This document shows, in pieces, positions 44,371 through 56,529 of a DNA stretch of 64,000 nucleotides. The stretch spans positions 74,908,885 to 74,972,884 of the forward strand of contig JAUPFV010000005.1 in assembly GCA_036936605.1 (NCBI GenBank), read 5' to 3'. The position numbers and the translations under genes are program-made. Positions within the stretch are counted from its first letter, which is position 1. Each line of letters opens with the position of its first letter. This DNA comes from Limnanthes douglasii subsp. nivea. Lineage: Eukaryota; Streptophyta; Magnoliopsida; Brassicales; Limnanthaceae. The notes beneath the pieces were generated by a model, which saw only the letters and a list, made by a program, of their open reading frames with translations, did not search any database and was not told the origin of the DNA.

Positions 44371-44869
44371 AGTATTGAATTTTTTTTTTGTAATTGAACC
44401 AAAGTCCTTGGATGGCCAAGGCATTTTTTGTAATCGTGTCTGGCTCGTGTTCGGATAAACCTTTTCGTTTGAAAACTTAAAGTCCTTAGATGAACAAGGC
44501 ACTTCGTATGTTTTAATGGGTAGTTTTATTTTGCACAACCCTTGCATACTTTCATAGTTTTTCAATTTTGGTGGCTAATGTTTAAACAGCCCTTGGTTAT
44601 TTCACAAGTGTTTTAAAGTGAGAGTGTTTAAATTCTCCGATGAAAAATGATTAAGTAGTCATCATTCCTCCAATTTAATCCGGTCTGTTCAATAATAAAT
44701 CTCACCAAAAATTATTAACTCAAAACACTCCGGATGTTTTAAGAAGGCATCATATTTTATAAAAAAGCCCGGACACCTCATTAAAACCTCCCCGCGCCAC
44801 CAGGGTAGGAAAGAGTATGCCCCCAAATATTTAGATGAACTTTTAAACAAGTAAATATTTACATAGTTT

Positions 44870-46083
44870 CTATCCCAAGTACAACCGAAGGTGTTCAATG
44901 TTCCAGGGGTGATTCAAAATCTTCCCATCTTTGTCTTGGAGCCGGTATGTCCCAGGCTTAAGCTTTTCAATAACCACATAGGGTCCTTCCCAAGTTGGAG
45001 CCAACTTACCGAACTGCTTTTCTTTAGTATTTAGGAAAACTTTTCTCAATACCTAATCCCCCGGTTGAAAATCCCTTCTCTTAATTTTAGAAGCGAACCT
45101 GCTTCTCATCAAACCTTGATAGTGTACAACTCTAAGGTGAGCCTTAACTCTTCTTTCTTCTATTAAGTCAAGCTGGCCTCTGATTGCCACTTCGTTAGCG
45201 TGTTCGGAAAAGTTATGAACTCGAAATGAAGGGAGAGTAGCTTCTATGGGAGCAATGGCATCCATCCCATATAATAAGGCAAAAGGAGACTTTTGTGTTG
45301 CAGCCCCGAGAGTGGTTCGGTAAGCCCACAAAACTGCTTGCAAATAACTTGGCCATTTCCCAGCAGTCCCTTCTAAATTTTTCTTGGACAGTATCGACCT
45401 GACCATTTTCTTGTGGGTGGAAAGGGGAAGAGAAGCAATGTTGTATGCCTCTAGAGGCACAGAAACTCTCCATTTCTTTGTTGTCGAACTGTGGCCCATT
45501 GTCTGTTGTTATCATTTGTGGAATCCCAAATGTGCAATAGGATATTGGACAAAATGAATTTTATAACAGCTTTTGATGTTGTACCTGCCAATGAAGCTGC
45601 TTTGATCCACTTCGAAAAGTAGTCAATAGCAACGATTATAGTTTTGCGCCTCCCGGATGTCATGGGTAGAGGCACCACTAAATCCAACCCCCATCGAGCA
45701 AAAGATATTGGATCAGAAATTGACTCTAAAGGAATGGCTGGGATATGAATTTCATTGCTATATCTCTGGCATGGGTCACACTTTCTTACCAACTCCCTAG
45801 CATCTTGCATTATGAAGGGCCAATAGTACCCGACTAATAAAACTCTTCTTGTTAGAGCCCTGAATCCACAATGAACTGATCCCTCACCATCATGTAACTC
45901 AGAGAGCACTATTTGAGACTCGTCGACCCCCAAACATTGTAAGAGGGGTTTACTATAAGACTTCTTATAAAGAATATCTCTTAGAATGACAAAACCACGA
46001 GCTTTGTATTTTACTTTCCTTGCTACTGCTTTTTCCGAAGGCAAGATGCCATCTAAGAGATATTGAAGGAGAGGAAGCTCCAA
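44870..46083 (-). pseudogene. Tat-type gypsy integrase
   Basis: The minus-strand frame from 46083 carries the H-H-C-C zinc region (LHDGEGSVHCGFRALTRRVL, KCDPCQRY) and the first catalytic Asp (ARWGLDLVVPLPMTSGRR). A frameshift near 45515-45530 moves it to TTDNGPQFDNKEM (second Asp) and PQENGQVD (Glu), and a second shift to LLYGMDAIAPIEATLPSFRV and then PGD. The C-terminus (LAPTWEGPYVVIEKLKPGTY, HPWNIEHLRLYLG) ends at a natural stop at 44870-44872. In the zinc region the second His sits in VHCGF, as expected. The core is damaged by indels only. Confidence 0.88.
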
Positions 46084-46099
46084 TATTGAGGCTGCCTTA

Positions 46100-46620
46100 T
46101 CTGTATATTGAAACTTTCTTCTTCCTTATCCAGATTGATTTGAATGGATGGGCACTCCAACACATGAATCCAAAGGTAGGACTCAGTATATGTTATGGTT
46201 TCCAAGGAGTCTGCCAGTATATTTTCTGTTATGGGTACGTGCTCATAAATGATGCTCTTGAAATTAAGTGCCACCTCTTTGAGAAGAAGTAAGTATTTAA
46301 CCAACTGCTCCTTTTTTACTTCGGATTGACCTTGTGCATGATGGATAAGAAGCTGAGAATCACTCATCAAATTGACCCTTTTGGCTCCACAAATAAGAGC
46401 TAACTTCAAACCAGCTATAGCAGCTTCATATTCGGACTCATTATTAGAAGCCCTGAAAGCAAAACATATAGCTTGGTACATTCTGTCACCGTACGGAGAG
46501 GTCAAACATACCCCAGCACCACATCCCATGGTACTTGATCCACCATCAGTCCGGAAGACCCAAATTTTTTTGTCTTTCACACCAGTTGTTTGCTTAGTAT
46601 CCATATCTGAGTGAAATTCA
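46100..46620 (-). pseudogene. Second (archaeal-type) RNase H domain of gag-pol
   Basis: Within the 381-codon minus frame, WVFRTDGGSSTMGCGAGVCL (first Asp; the usual YVDGSS reads FRTDGGSS) is followed by SNNESEYEAAIAGLKLALIC (Glu) and VNLMSDSQLLIHHAQG (Asp). It lies directly after the RT-linked RNase H and before the integrase. A duplicated RNase H at this place is a known mark of Tat-lineage elements. The distal Asp region is present as ILADSL. Confidence 0.85.
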
Positions 46621-48190
46621 ACTAAGAAATCTGCCACCGCTTGGGCTTTGACTGTTGTCCGAGGGGCAAAATCAATATCATAGTCTCCCAATTCCACTGA
46701 CCACTTAGTTATTCTACTTGAAATGTCGGCCTTTTGGAGAACGTTTTTTAAGGGAAAAGACGTCCGGACAATAATGGGATGAGCCTGAAAATAAGGTCTC
46801 ATCTTCCTCGCAGCAATCACAAGGGCTAGTGCTAATTTTTCAAGATTTAAATAGCGTTTTTCTGCATCAATCAAACTCTTGCTAATGTAATACGCCGGAC
46901 GGGGATAATTATCTACCTCCCTTACCAATACTACACTTATAGCACAACTAGAGACTGCTAAGTATATGAAAAGAGTCTCTCCATCTACGGGTTTAAACAA
47001 AGTCTTGGGAGAGGAAAAATTCTTTTTAATTTCATCGAAGGCCTCATCACACTGTGAGGGCCAATCAAAGCCCTTTGCACCTTTCAAAGTTTGAAAAAAC
47101 GGGGCACACCTGTCTGAAGACCTTGAAATGAATCGATTTAATGCAGCCAGCCTCCCAATCAATCGTTGTACTTCTTTAATATTTCGAGGAAGCTCCATTT
47201 GCAGTAAAGCATTAAGCTGGTCCGGATCAGGCTGTACCCTTGCTCACTTATCACATATTCCAAGAATTTCCTGGACTGTACTCCAAACACACACTTCTTT
47301 GGGTTTAGTTTCAAATTTACTTTCATTAAATTAGCAAAATTTTCTTGGAGATCTGCCAAATGTAGCTCTTCGTCCACACTTTTCACCATCATGTCGTCGA
47401 TGTAAACTTCCATGTTTCTTCCAATTTGATCAGCAAAAGCCTTGTTTACCAACCTCTGATAAGTAGCTCCAACATTTTTTAACCCAAATGGCATCACCTT
47501 GTAACAACGAAGGCCCCTATAAGTAACAAATATAGTATGTTCCTGATCCTTCAGATCCATCTGAATCTGATTATACCCGGAGAAGGCATCCATAAAAGAT
47601 AGTAGCTTGTTTCCAGATGTGGAATCCACCAACTGATCAATCCGGAGGACTGGGTATAAATCCTTTGGGTAAGCTCTGTTGAGATCTGTAAAATCGATAC
47701 ACATACGACACTTGCTATTTTTCTTTTTTACCAACACCGGATTGGCTGTCCATAACGGGTACTAAGACTTCTTTATGTGCCCCATTTTAGTAAGCCGGTC
47801 GACCTCCTGAACTATGACATCATCATTTTCCTTAGAAAAATCTCTTCTTTTTTGTATCACAGGTGCTATGTCCCTTCGGATGGATAGTTGGTGTGATATA
47901 ATATCTGCTGGTACTCCGGTAACATCAGCATTGCACCAAGCAAAAACATGCTGATAGTCTTTCAAATTTTTTAACATTTTACCCTTTACTTCCAATGTCA
48001 TCTTGGATCCTATCTTGACACTTTTTCCTTCAGCCAAAGAATGTGTTTCAACTTCTTTAATCGGTATTAAAACTCCAGGGGTCTCTCTGGGGTCATCAAT
48101 TTCACCCTCTCCCCCCAGTAATCCCCTGAAACTGTTATTCCTCATTGATCTGAACTGCCCCCAACGTCCGAGGAGCCAGTGCTGTTGCAT
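46620..48190 (-). pseudogene. Reverse transcriptase with first RNase H
   Basis: The minus-strand frame passes through DYQHVFAWCNADVTGVPADI, a stop at 47762-47764, then VKKKNSKCRMCIDFTDLNRA, LSFMDAFSGYNQIQM (first Asp), FVTYRGLRCYKVMPFGLKNV and VYIDDMMVKS, where the catalytic YIDD box is intact. A frameshift near 47160-47200 leads into LPRNIKEVQRLIGRLAALNR and the first RNase H (TLFIYLAVSSCAISVVLVRE). There the usual first Asp of the RNase H reads A (LAVSS), a likely inactivating change, also seen in Tat elements where the second RNase H takes over. Confidence 0.9.
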
Positions 48191-48681
48191 AACACTCTCT
48201 TGCTACCTTTTGGATCCTCCGAACAACTCCCACTTGTCCTTGCACAACATATTTCAAACATTGGTGGACTGTTGAGGCCACGACATGCATCCTAGAGAGC
48301 CAAGACCTCCCCAGAATAGCATTATAACAAGTGGGATAATCCACCACAACGAACAAGTATTCTAACCATCTTTTTAAAAGGGCCTTTGCCCAATAAAACC
48401 TCCTCCTTGAATTCTCCGATCACGTCTGCTGAGCTTCCTCTGAAACCCACAATTGACATGTTCGATCGTTGAATTACTGCTGGATTTTTCATCTTTTTGT
48501 AGTAAGTTAAAAAGAGAATATTGGCCGAACTTCCGGTATCCACCAAAATTCGCCTTATATCATTGCCTCCAATGGATGCTCCTATGACCACAACATCTTC
48601 ATGTGGACCGGCAATATCCCTCAGATCATCCTCGTCAAAAATAATAAAAGGGAAAGGAATTTGCGATTGATAGAAGGTCAT
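48135..48681 (-). pseudogene. Gypsy aspartic protease
   Basis: Frame 48681-48322 reads GASIGGNDIRRILVDTGSSA, with the DTGSS catalytic motif, followed by NILFLTYYKKM and GFRGSS. A frameshift at about 48330-48356 moves it to FVVVDYPTCYNAILGRSWLS, the C-terminal ILGR segment of gypsy retropepsins. This protease would cleave Gag-Pol. Confidence 0.85.
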
Positions 48682-48693
48682 GCCTCCTTCAAG

Positions 48694-50530
48694 CTAGGTA
48701 GCTAAAGTATGAACGTGCCTCTTTTTTGATGAAGCAGTTGGTGCAGTCATGGTGTCCCCTCCGAATATCGTAAGTGATTCAAAAAAGTTAATAAGCCCGG
48801 ACACCGTCTTGCAACGTTCCACAATAACACCCACTTTATTTTGGGTCGGATCAGGGTCCAAGTATTCTGACTCTACATCAAACCTCTCGATTATCACCAT
48901 AGCCCCTTCCGGAGCCGATGTGCCTGCATTGTTTGGACCAGCCTGATGAGCGTTATCAGGCCTATTTCCACCTCTTCTTTTAACATATGCTCCCAGCTTT
49001 CCTCTCTCAATCAAATTCTGGACTTCTTGCTTCAAAGCAATAAAATCCTCAGTGGTATGGCCAGTATCATTATGATACTGACAGAAACAATTGTTACGGC
49101 TCTCCCTATGAGATTGTAACGCAGCCGGCCTTCTATAGTGTACTTCGTCTTTTGTTTTGTCACAAATGGTGGCTACGTTTTATTCCAACTCAGCAAACCA
49201 CTCCCGTTGAACCCAAGGCCCTCGTTTATTTCTAGATTGTTGACTCTGGGCTGGTGCAACTGGCTGAGACTAAGCTTTGGCTCTGTTATGACTCTGCCCG
49301 GCCTCCCTAGCCTTGTTTCCTGACTGGTTTTGGTTTGGATTTGGTACAACCGAAGCAGACCTCACCTGCATGTGCACCCTAGTTTTCTTTGTTTCATCTA
49401 CATTAATCTGCTTTCCAACTTGATTCAGCAGACCTCCCCATGTCATGGCCTGTTTTCTGGTTATCGAATCAGCCAAGTTTCCAGGGTTTAAGCCCTGCCT
49501 CAGAGAATCTATTGCTACTTGTTCGAAGCAATCAGCTAATCCATTTTTGGTGTTTACAAAGTGACTTATGTATTCTTCTAGAGATTCGTTCGGTTCTTGG
49601 GCATAATGGATAATTGTGTCTCCATTGCCCTTTACCTCCTTACTTCCAACAAATTATCTTCGAAAAGCAACCCAAAAAGTATCGAAATTTCTGATGCAGC
49701 CTTGTCGCAAACTTTTGTACCATTTCAGAGCACTGCCCGTAAATGATTGGGAGAATGCTCTACAAAGCAACTTGTCGTCATCATCAAAATTCATCATGAA
49801 ATTTTTGAACAGTTCCAAGTGGTTATCCAGGTCTTTACTGCCATCGTATTTCTCTATTTTGTACTATCAAACCTCTTAGGGAGGTTTCCAGACAGATCTT
49901 GGAGGACAATGGAGATTATCTCCAATTCCGGCCACGACTGAAAACGGTATCCTCAATATGAGTTGCAAAGATACCTGGTTCATAATTGAAGGAAAAAGGC
50001 TCCATCACCATCTGATCTATGTGTCTCCGGCTGTGAGACGATCCTTTGCCTATATGTCTTTTCATCCTTCCATGCCTATCCATTTTTCTTGAATACTTCT
50101 TAACCAATTTTTGTTTCTTTTTAGAACGGCCCTGATCACTGTTGGACGACAAGGACTCTTCAACTCCATCTTCATTTGAGGATCTACTGGACGATTCTGA
50201 TTCTGAATCAGAGCTCTCCACCGGTTTAGACCGGTGAGACTTTTTCGAGCTAGCATGAGTCTTTTTCGTACTCACATGGGTTTTTGAGGGCTCATGCTCT
50301 CTTGGGTTGTCAGTATGATGAGCAACTGACGCCTTTGATTTCTCTTTTATGCCCATCTTTGCCCTTTCTGCCCTCAGAGCTTCTATTTCAACTTTTAATC
50401 TATCTCGCTCCTCAATCGTGTATTCATCATTTTCACCCACCACTTCTGCCAAAGCTGGTGATATTTCTTGCACGTCCGTATTCATCCGAACTGGTTTTTT
50501 CTGATGGTTTTGAATACTAGATTCAGGCAC
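48694..50530 (-). pseudogene. Tat-type gag with zinc knuckle-like end
   Basis: Starts at ATG 50530 (MPESSIQNHQKKPVRMNTDV), with a long Ser/Arg/Lys-rich N-terminal region (SDSESESSSRSS), then after a frameshift near 49916 the conserved core (KLLCRAFSQSFTGSALKWYK, IIHYAQEPNESLEEYISHFV, GLADCFEQVAIDSLRQGLNP). The C-terminal CQYHNDTGHTTEDFIALKQE (about 49080-49025) replaces the last Cys of the usual CxxHxxxGHxTEDC by Phe. It ends in front of the protease. Stops at about 49270 and 49190 break it. Confidence 0.82.
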
Positions 50531-50540
50531 CTTCGTGCTT

Positions 50541-50556
50541 CCACTATGGTCGCCAA
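50541..50556 (-). promoter_or_regulatory. Primer-binding site of the Tat-type element
   Basis: On the minus strand the sequence after the 5' LTR reads TTGGCGACCATAGTGG, starting with the TGGCGAC type seen in many plant Ty3/gypsy elements. I cannot assign the priming tRNA without a search. Confidence 0.6.
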
Positions 50557-50558
50557 TT

Positions 50559-50970
50559 TGGTGAGGTTTATTTTCGTTTGAGGGTAATTTTGTCCAGAGT
50601 TTTGGGGTATTTCAAAGGTATTTAATGTTTGGATAGAGTGTAGAGGGGGAGAATTGAGTTGCCTTGTTGTATTTAATTTTCATTACCCTCATTTAATGAA
50701 GGTGGTTGGGTATTTATACCTTTATCATTGGGCCACATGGGCTTTCGGGTTGTGTTAATGGATTCGGATCGAGTTTAAAGACCCATTAGTTTTAAGTAAG
50801 CAAGTAATTAGCTTAGTCATAAAGTGGTTAAGTTTTTAATACTTTAGTCCAGTTCGGGCAGTTCAGTAAGTGGAGGTTCTCTGAATTGCCCCTGTTCGGT
50901 TAGGTGGATGTTGTCCGAATTGCCCCTCTCTGGTTCTCATAAAGAGTGGTAACAAAATCTGGACTCATCA
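50559..50970 (-). repeat. 5' LTR of the Tat-type element
   Basis: 412 bp, TGGTGAGG to GGACTCATCA on the plus strand. It is followed immediately by ATAAT, the right target duplication. Confidence 0.9.
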
Positions 50971-50975
50971 ATAAT

Positions 50976-51979
50976 TATTAAAGATGAATTTGTAACATCT
51001 TTTTAGTTATTCAGGTCGTTTAAACCTCTAGCATTGCGGTTTGAAATAATCTAAGTAAAATATGATTTTCAAAATTCACTTTACTTAGTGTATTACTATC
51101 GGTTGAGAAATAAAGGGTCGTCCATTGGATTTTTGTTTGCCAAACTAGTGTTTTCTTGATTGATTTGTAATTACAGAGGAATTTCACACCTACTTGACAA
51201 ATTGGTAGATTAGGCCTAAAAGGTCATTTCATAAACCCATTATATGTCACATTTGTCTATAAGTAAATATAAGGTTTATACTAACTTGGTCATTAGGGTG
51301 TATTAGACTTGTCCTATTAAAAAACCTTAAAATATGTCTAAAGTTTGGTAAAAATACAAGTTTTTCTTCTTCCTACATGGACTCAGTTGTCGTGGTACAT
51401 GTAGTACATATTATAGATCAAAATAAAAGGATACTGCATGAATTAAAAACTTTTAATCCACCTATTATTGGATAGAAATAAACCTGAAGTCATCTTCATC
51501 TTCAGAAGACCTTCCGCGATCTATGATATTTATTGGTCCTACTACATTAAGCCTATTTCGAGAAAAGCATAAAACTCGCTCGCCTTCTCAATGTCAAAAC
51601 AGAGATGCTTTGTGGGCTTTACCTGTTAGACTTGAAATGTCTAACAAAAATTTGAGGAACATCGTGATAGAGGAAGAATATCAATTGAATAAGAAACGAA
51701 TAAACGCTAACCCTAGGGTTAACAGAACTTTACAAGTTAAAAAAATATATTTCAATTTATCAAAAAGTTGTCTTAAACTTAGGGTTTGCAATCTTAATAG
51801 TTGTTTCTCCAAGCCCTAATAAAATATTATAGAAATATCTCAAATGCAATAAAATATGGCACATCCAAATCTGAACACAATTAGACTTATTGGAATTTGG
51901 TAGGTAGTTTGGGCTTGTGCGGCGAAATTATCCTCTCATCATTGGGAATAATTCGTCCTCAAATTCTCAAATTCTTCGT
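50976..51979. other. Stretch without recognisable gene
   Basis: The right flank of the Tat-type element. The 98-codon plus frame at 51523-51819 has no motif I recognise. The sequence is otherwise AT-rich. Confidence 0.45.
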
Positions 51980-52920
51980 CATCACCAGCATCGGTAAAAG
52001 ACATCAGATAATTTAACAACGTCATGGATCTTCATATGGCTTGGCATCTTTCATTCGTATGTATTTGGGTTTATCTTCTCCACAACTTAAATTGACCCAC
52101 TTTCCTTGCTGTCAGTTTATTTTATTCATGGGCATGATAACGATCTCTAGTGAAAATGCCCACACGAAATCTCTCACTTTAAACTTGACTAGTCGGCGTT
52201 TCCTGTTAGATGCAACTTTTTATTTATGACTCGTATCCTCGAGATATATCCTCGTATTCTCGTGAATTTCCCATAACTCGGAAATCGTGCTCTCGAATAA
52301 GACGTAAAACTTGTCTATAGCTGAGAATGCCAAATCCATAGGACCTCATAGATTATACCAGTAGACCAACATAATTCTGTTGGTTACCTCTGTCTGCCTA
52401 TCCACATGTGGGTGATATGGACTGTTAAAGCTTAATTTGTTATTCGTAAGACGTCATAAACTCCTGCAGAAATGACCAACAAACCGAAGATCTTGATTTG
52501 AGACGATGTTCAGAGGCAGACCATGCAAAAGATAGACCTCTCTGAAGTACAGAGTAGCGACGTTCACGTTAAAGCATTGTTTTCTTACATGCAATAAAAT
52601 GAGCCATTTCAAAAATATGTCAATAACCACGACTATAGAGCCAATACCTCTCTGCATCCTTGTCACCCTAGAAAACAAATTCATGCTCGCACTTTATCAT
52701 GGTCCTTTCGGTATAGGGAACGGTAGGTACAAAGAAGTATTATAAGTCGTACCCTTCGCCATCTGCAATCCGACACCCGACCACAAAACAAATAACATCC
52801 ATCTTTAAGTGATGCCAATAAAACTGGCGGTTTATAGAATTTAGGGTCTAATCTCGACCGCCATGCCCTTCATTATGCTTTTCTTGCGCTATCAATAATT
52901 CCAAACTCCCTGCATGAATG
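51980..52920 (-). pseudogene. Chromovirus-type Ty3/gypsy integrase remnant
   Basis: Read on the minus strand with frame changes: EKHNEGHGGRD and INRQFYWHHLKMDVICFV (zinc region, about 52890-52790); GSIVVVIDIFLKWLILLHVR and YFREVYLLHGLPLNIVSNQD (catalytic core, 52640-52500); HPHVDRQTEVTNR (catalytic Glu region, about 52415-52380); and FKVRDFVWAF, then KPKYIRMK (C-terminal domain, about 52180-52050). The layout matches chromoviral integrases, a different lineage from the Tat elements nearby. No LTRs, RT or chromodomain are detectable, so it is an isolated fragment. Confidence 0.75.
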
Positions 52921-53919
52921 CATATTATATTACTTTTAAAGAGGTATCTAGTGCTCATTAAAAAATATGTTCTTAAACTTTCCCCAACGTCCACTGCTCA
53001 TCTTTATCGCATCAGTTACACGGTTAAGTGTTATGTACGTATCTTTAATGGAAAAACTAAACTGTTGAGAAAATGGTGCCCCGCGACCTGTAACATGTAG
53101 AGAATTTGTCTTGACTCTGCAAATGCTTTAATGTATCATAATGAGTGTACAATACGAAATCATCATAGGCCAGGTATGATCATTAATGTTTCAAAGCCAA
53201 AACACTACGTATAAATCGAAGTGGTAAGTACTATAGTTGAGTTTGACCTATTTAATTTTTAGGTTAAATTAACGGTGAGTTGCTCACTTTTGCTTAAACA
53301 TAGCTGAATACTCATTTCGGATGCATCATAAACATTTTCATTTCTTTTAGTGTTTAAAATTTTTCGGTTAGACATATAAAAAATTTAGAATACCAATAAA
53401 TTTTATAGCCTAATAAATTTTCGTAAGGTATATCGATCATTTGAAAAAGATCTAGTTACTAAAAAATCAAATAATTTTTAAATAAAATATTTTTATGATT
53501 TTGAGTATAAATTTGAAAAAAATAATAATACTATTTTGAGTTTTTAATTTCATCTTTTATATATTCCATTACAATTTTATTTTTTTTATTACTAAGATTT
53601 TATTTTAGTTTCCACGACTCAAATTAAAAACAATATATTATAAAAAAAAATCAGCCTTCTAAATTATCTTCCTCCACATATTATTTAAACCAACGAAGTT
53701 AACCTTCAATCTTATATTCTATGTTGATTTACAAAATAGGTTGCTACATTATTATGTGTTTACGAATTTAAACAAAATACTTAATTTATCTTTTATATAT
53801 TTTTATATAAAATTAAAAGGGTAATTCAACATTTTAGTTATATTAACAATAGGTTCTTGTTTCTCGACAACACGTTTTAAGACGTCATGCTCTAACCATT
53901 TTCATTTGGTGGTGACGTG
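52921..53919. other. AT-rich stretch without recognisable gene
   Basis: No motif. It ends at the hAT-like terminus at 53920. Confidence 0.45.
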
Positions 53920-54175
53920 TAGGGGTGTCAAACGGTTTGAACCGCGAACCATCGGAACTGTTTAAATCAGAACTACGGCTTGCGGTCCTGGCAGGTTGCG
54001 GTTCTGCCGGTTTGCGGTTCTGGCGGATTGCGGTCCTGTTGGTTTGTGGTTCTGCCGGTTTACTCATTACGCGGTCCTACCGGTTTGCAGTCCTACCGGT
54101 TTGCAGTCCTAATAGGCCAGTTTCGCAGTTAAACCGCCAGTTCAAACCACCAGACAAACTATTTAGGAACCGTTT
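53920..54175 (+). repeat. hAT-like terminus followed by GGTTTGCGGT subterminal repeats
   Basis: TAGGGGTGTCAAAC (53920-53933) has the form of plant hAT terminal inverted repeats. From about 53975 to 54115 a motif of about 17 bp (CGGTTCTGCCGGTTTG and variants) recurs seven or eight times, similar to subterminal repeats of hAT elements. It could be the left end of the element whose transposase lies at 61470-63248 on the minus strand. The opposite terminus is not in the window. Confidence 0.4.
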
Positions 54176-55594
54176 ATCAAAATATTTTATAATGTTATTT
54201 AAAATTATTTTGTAAGTGTTAATTGAATCTAATTTTAATAATTGAGATATCTACCATATAAACGAGTTAATTATGCTATTTAATGTATTTTAATTTAAAT
54301 ATGTTATTATTTTAATCAAAATTCTATAATCAAGCATTACATTCTAAAATAATAATTGTAATTTGATTTTGATATGTTTGATTATATTTATGTATTTAAG
54401 ATATTTTATTTAATATTAGGTAGATATTAAATAAAATATATACATCTAACTATATTTCGATTACAATTTTCAATATTTAATATTACTAGATATTTAATAT
54501 GTTTATGTAATTGCGATGTTTTATTTAATATTACGGTTATTTTTTCGAACTATTCAATATTTGAAGTATAAATTTAAAGTTTTTAAAATTGTATAAATTT
54601 GGATTATGTTCCAATTTGTGTTTCAATTAACTAAGTGTAATTTGGTTCCTAAAAAGGAATTATATTCTGATGGCATAATTAAATATAATTAATTAAATAT
54701 ATTTATTTAGGAGATTAACATTATCAACAATATAGACTATCTATTCTGATTGAAAAGGAATAGTAAAAAAATTATTTTTATCAAAAATAGACAAACGATA
54801 GATTCAATCCACACAGATATTAATTTTTAGATAATCAATAGAATAATTATGATCCAAATTAACTTGTTAATAATATAAAATTTCTTTCAATATTAATTGG
54901 GTCAATTTAAAGCGGATTTTTTTAATAGATAACGAACTACTTGTGGTGTGTTATAAAATTGACAATAGGATGGCTATATTTTTGACATCATGCTAAGTCA
55001 AGTCTTTGATCAACTCAATTGCACATAAATATTTTCCATGCCTTAAAGATTTAAGTAGAAAAATGAAGGGTTAAATAAAGAATAGAATATTACCATCACA
55101 ATAGAATATTACAAACATCGAGATAAAAAAAAAGAATAGACAAAATAGAGAAGGGTTAAATTGACAATATTAAGCGCTCTTTTTGTCGGTGAGAAATAGA
55201 ATATTTAAGACAAAAAAACGATCTTATTTTAGTCCAGCACCAGAAATAAATTAATTTGAAATAAAACAAACATGAACATATTATTATTACTATTATTATT
55301 ATTATTTGTGACTGTGAGTACGATTAATTTATTTCAACCCAATTGCTAGATTTGTCAAATCTCGCCCAAATCCAAACTCACAAACTCGTATACTCCTCCC
55401 TATATCTCTTATCTTCTAAAACTTTATAGGTTATGATATGGCATAAAAAATAGAAATTAATATGGTTAACTTTTTCAATAGACATCCACATTAAAAAAAT
55501 CAAAGAAATTTTATTTTATTTTTTATCAAAAAATACAAAAAGAAAACAAAATAATTAGAAGCTTGGTGTATCTCAGTAAATACTCATCATTTGA
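54176..55594. other. AT-rich stretch without recognisable gene
   Basis: Contains TTAATTAA-rich runs near 54670 and a short (ATT)n tract at 55280-55308. There are no coding motifs. Confidence 0.5.
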
Positions 55595-55596
55595 TA

Positions 55597-56308
55597 TAGT
55601 AGAAACTCCATAAAATAATATATTTGGGACCACTAAATTTTATTAATTAAAAGAGTTATTAATGAATCGAAAAATTAATAATTATTAATTTACATATTAT
55701 TTAATATTTTATTAATTTATAGTAAAATACTTAGTTTACAAACACTTTCAAGCTTCCACTTAATTATTGTACAGTATACAATGCATGTATATCAAATGAA
55801 GGGCCCAATTTGAAAAAAAAATGTAGCTGCACAGTTGTTGAATGATGAAGGAATTATTGAAAGCGTTATTGGAATTAATAAAGATGATATCGATGAAGAA
55901 GATGATGAAAGTTCTAAAATAGAGCCCCCTTCGCGAAACGAAGCTATTAAAGCGACAATCACATTGAACAATTTCTTGTTGAGCTATGAGAAAACAACAC
56001 CAAAAGTTCTTACCATGCTAAGGAAAATTAGAAACGAGATTCAAGGAGAAATTGATTTCAACAAAAAAACAAAAGACAATTGAGTCATTATTCAAGAAAC
56101 ATTCATAAATCATTCATGTAATATACTATATATAAGGAATTATTAATTTATATTTTATATTGGGTCTAAAGAAATTATCAAAAATGTATTATCTTATAAT
56201 TTTAGCGAATTATTAATTTAGCACCCTATCCCCGAGTCGGGACCGACCAAAAATATTATCTTAGAGAGTTCATTAAATAATCGAGTATTAATTTATCGAG
56301 AATCTACT
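55597..56308 (+). mobile_element. Internally deleted pogo-like (Tc1/mariner superfamily) element
   Basis: 712 bp flanked by TA (55595-55596 and 56309-56310). The left end reads TAGTAGAAACTCC and the right end, reversed, CAGTAGATTCTC. The AGTAGAWWCTC start and the following TTGGGACCA / GGTCGGTCCC blocks are those of plant pogo elements (Lemi/Emigrant type). The interior keeps only the C-terminal part of a transposase. It would move only with a transposase supplied elsewhere. Confidence 0.8.
55820..56108 (+). pseudogene. C-terminal fragment of a pogo transposase
   Basis: The frame reads LLNDEGIIESVIGINKDDID, EPPSRNEAIKATITLNNFLL and LRKIRNEIQGEIDF. The P-S-x-x-E-A-x-x-A and leucine pattern is typical of the C-terminus of pogo/jerky-type transposases. 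In the A run at 56060-56067 a one-base shift separates the last codons: the other frame ends KKQKTIESLFKKHS, then a stop at 56106-56108. QKTIESLF fits the PCNA-interacting (PIP) box that pogo transposases carry at this place. The DNA-binding and catalytic domains are deleted. Confidence 0.7.
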
Positions 56309-56529
56309 GTACAAAGCATTTGTTGGAATATATTTAATTTAATATATTTGTAGAGTGATAATAATTTAGACCAAAATGCTAAATTTATATAATCGGACAT
56401 TATTTTAAAGTAGTTCAATAATAAAGGTAATCGAGTTTATTAAATTAGCTAATAATTGAATTAGATCTATAAGTGAAAAAGACGTTACTAACCTCAAATC
56501 TGGTAATCCTTTGAATTTTGTCGTGTAAA

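Larger units (their letters stand above)
40547..50970 (-). mobile_element. Nearly full-length Ty3/gypsy retrotransposon of the Tat type with an antisense ORF
   Basis: 10.4 kb with LTRs at 40547-40956 and 50559-50970, flanked by a perfect 5-bp target duplication ATAAT (40542-40546 and 50971-50975). Gag-pol runs on the minus strand from 50530 to 44870. On the plus strand, between the end of pol and the 3' LTR, lies a second protein-coding region (41402-44370) with an intron. A second RNase H domain after the RT-linked one, the integrase type and the antisense extra ORF are all features known from the plant Tat lineage. About twenty LTR differences and several stops in gag-pol make it middle-aged and probably not autonomous now. 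Confidence 0.92.
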
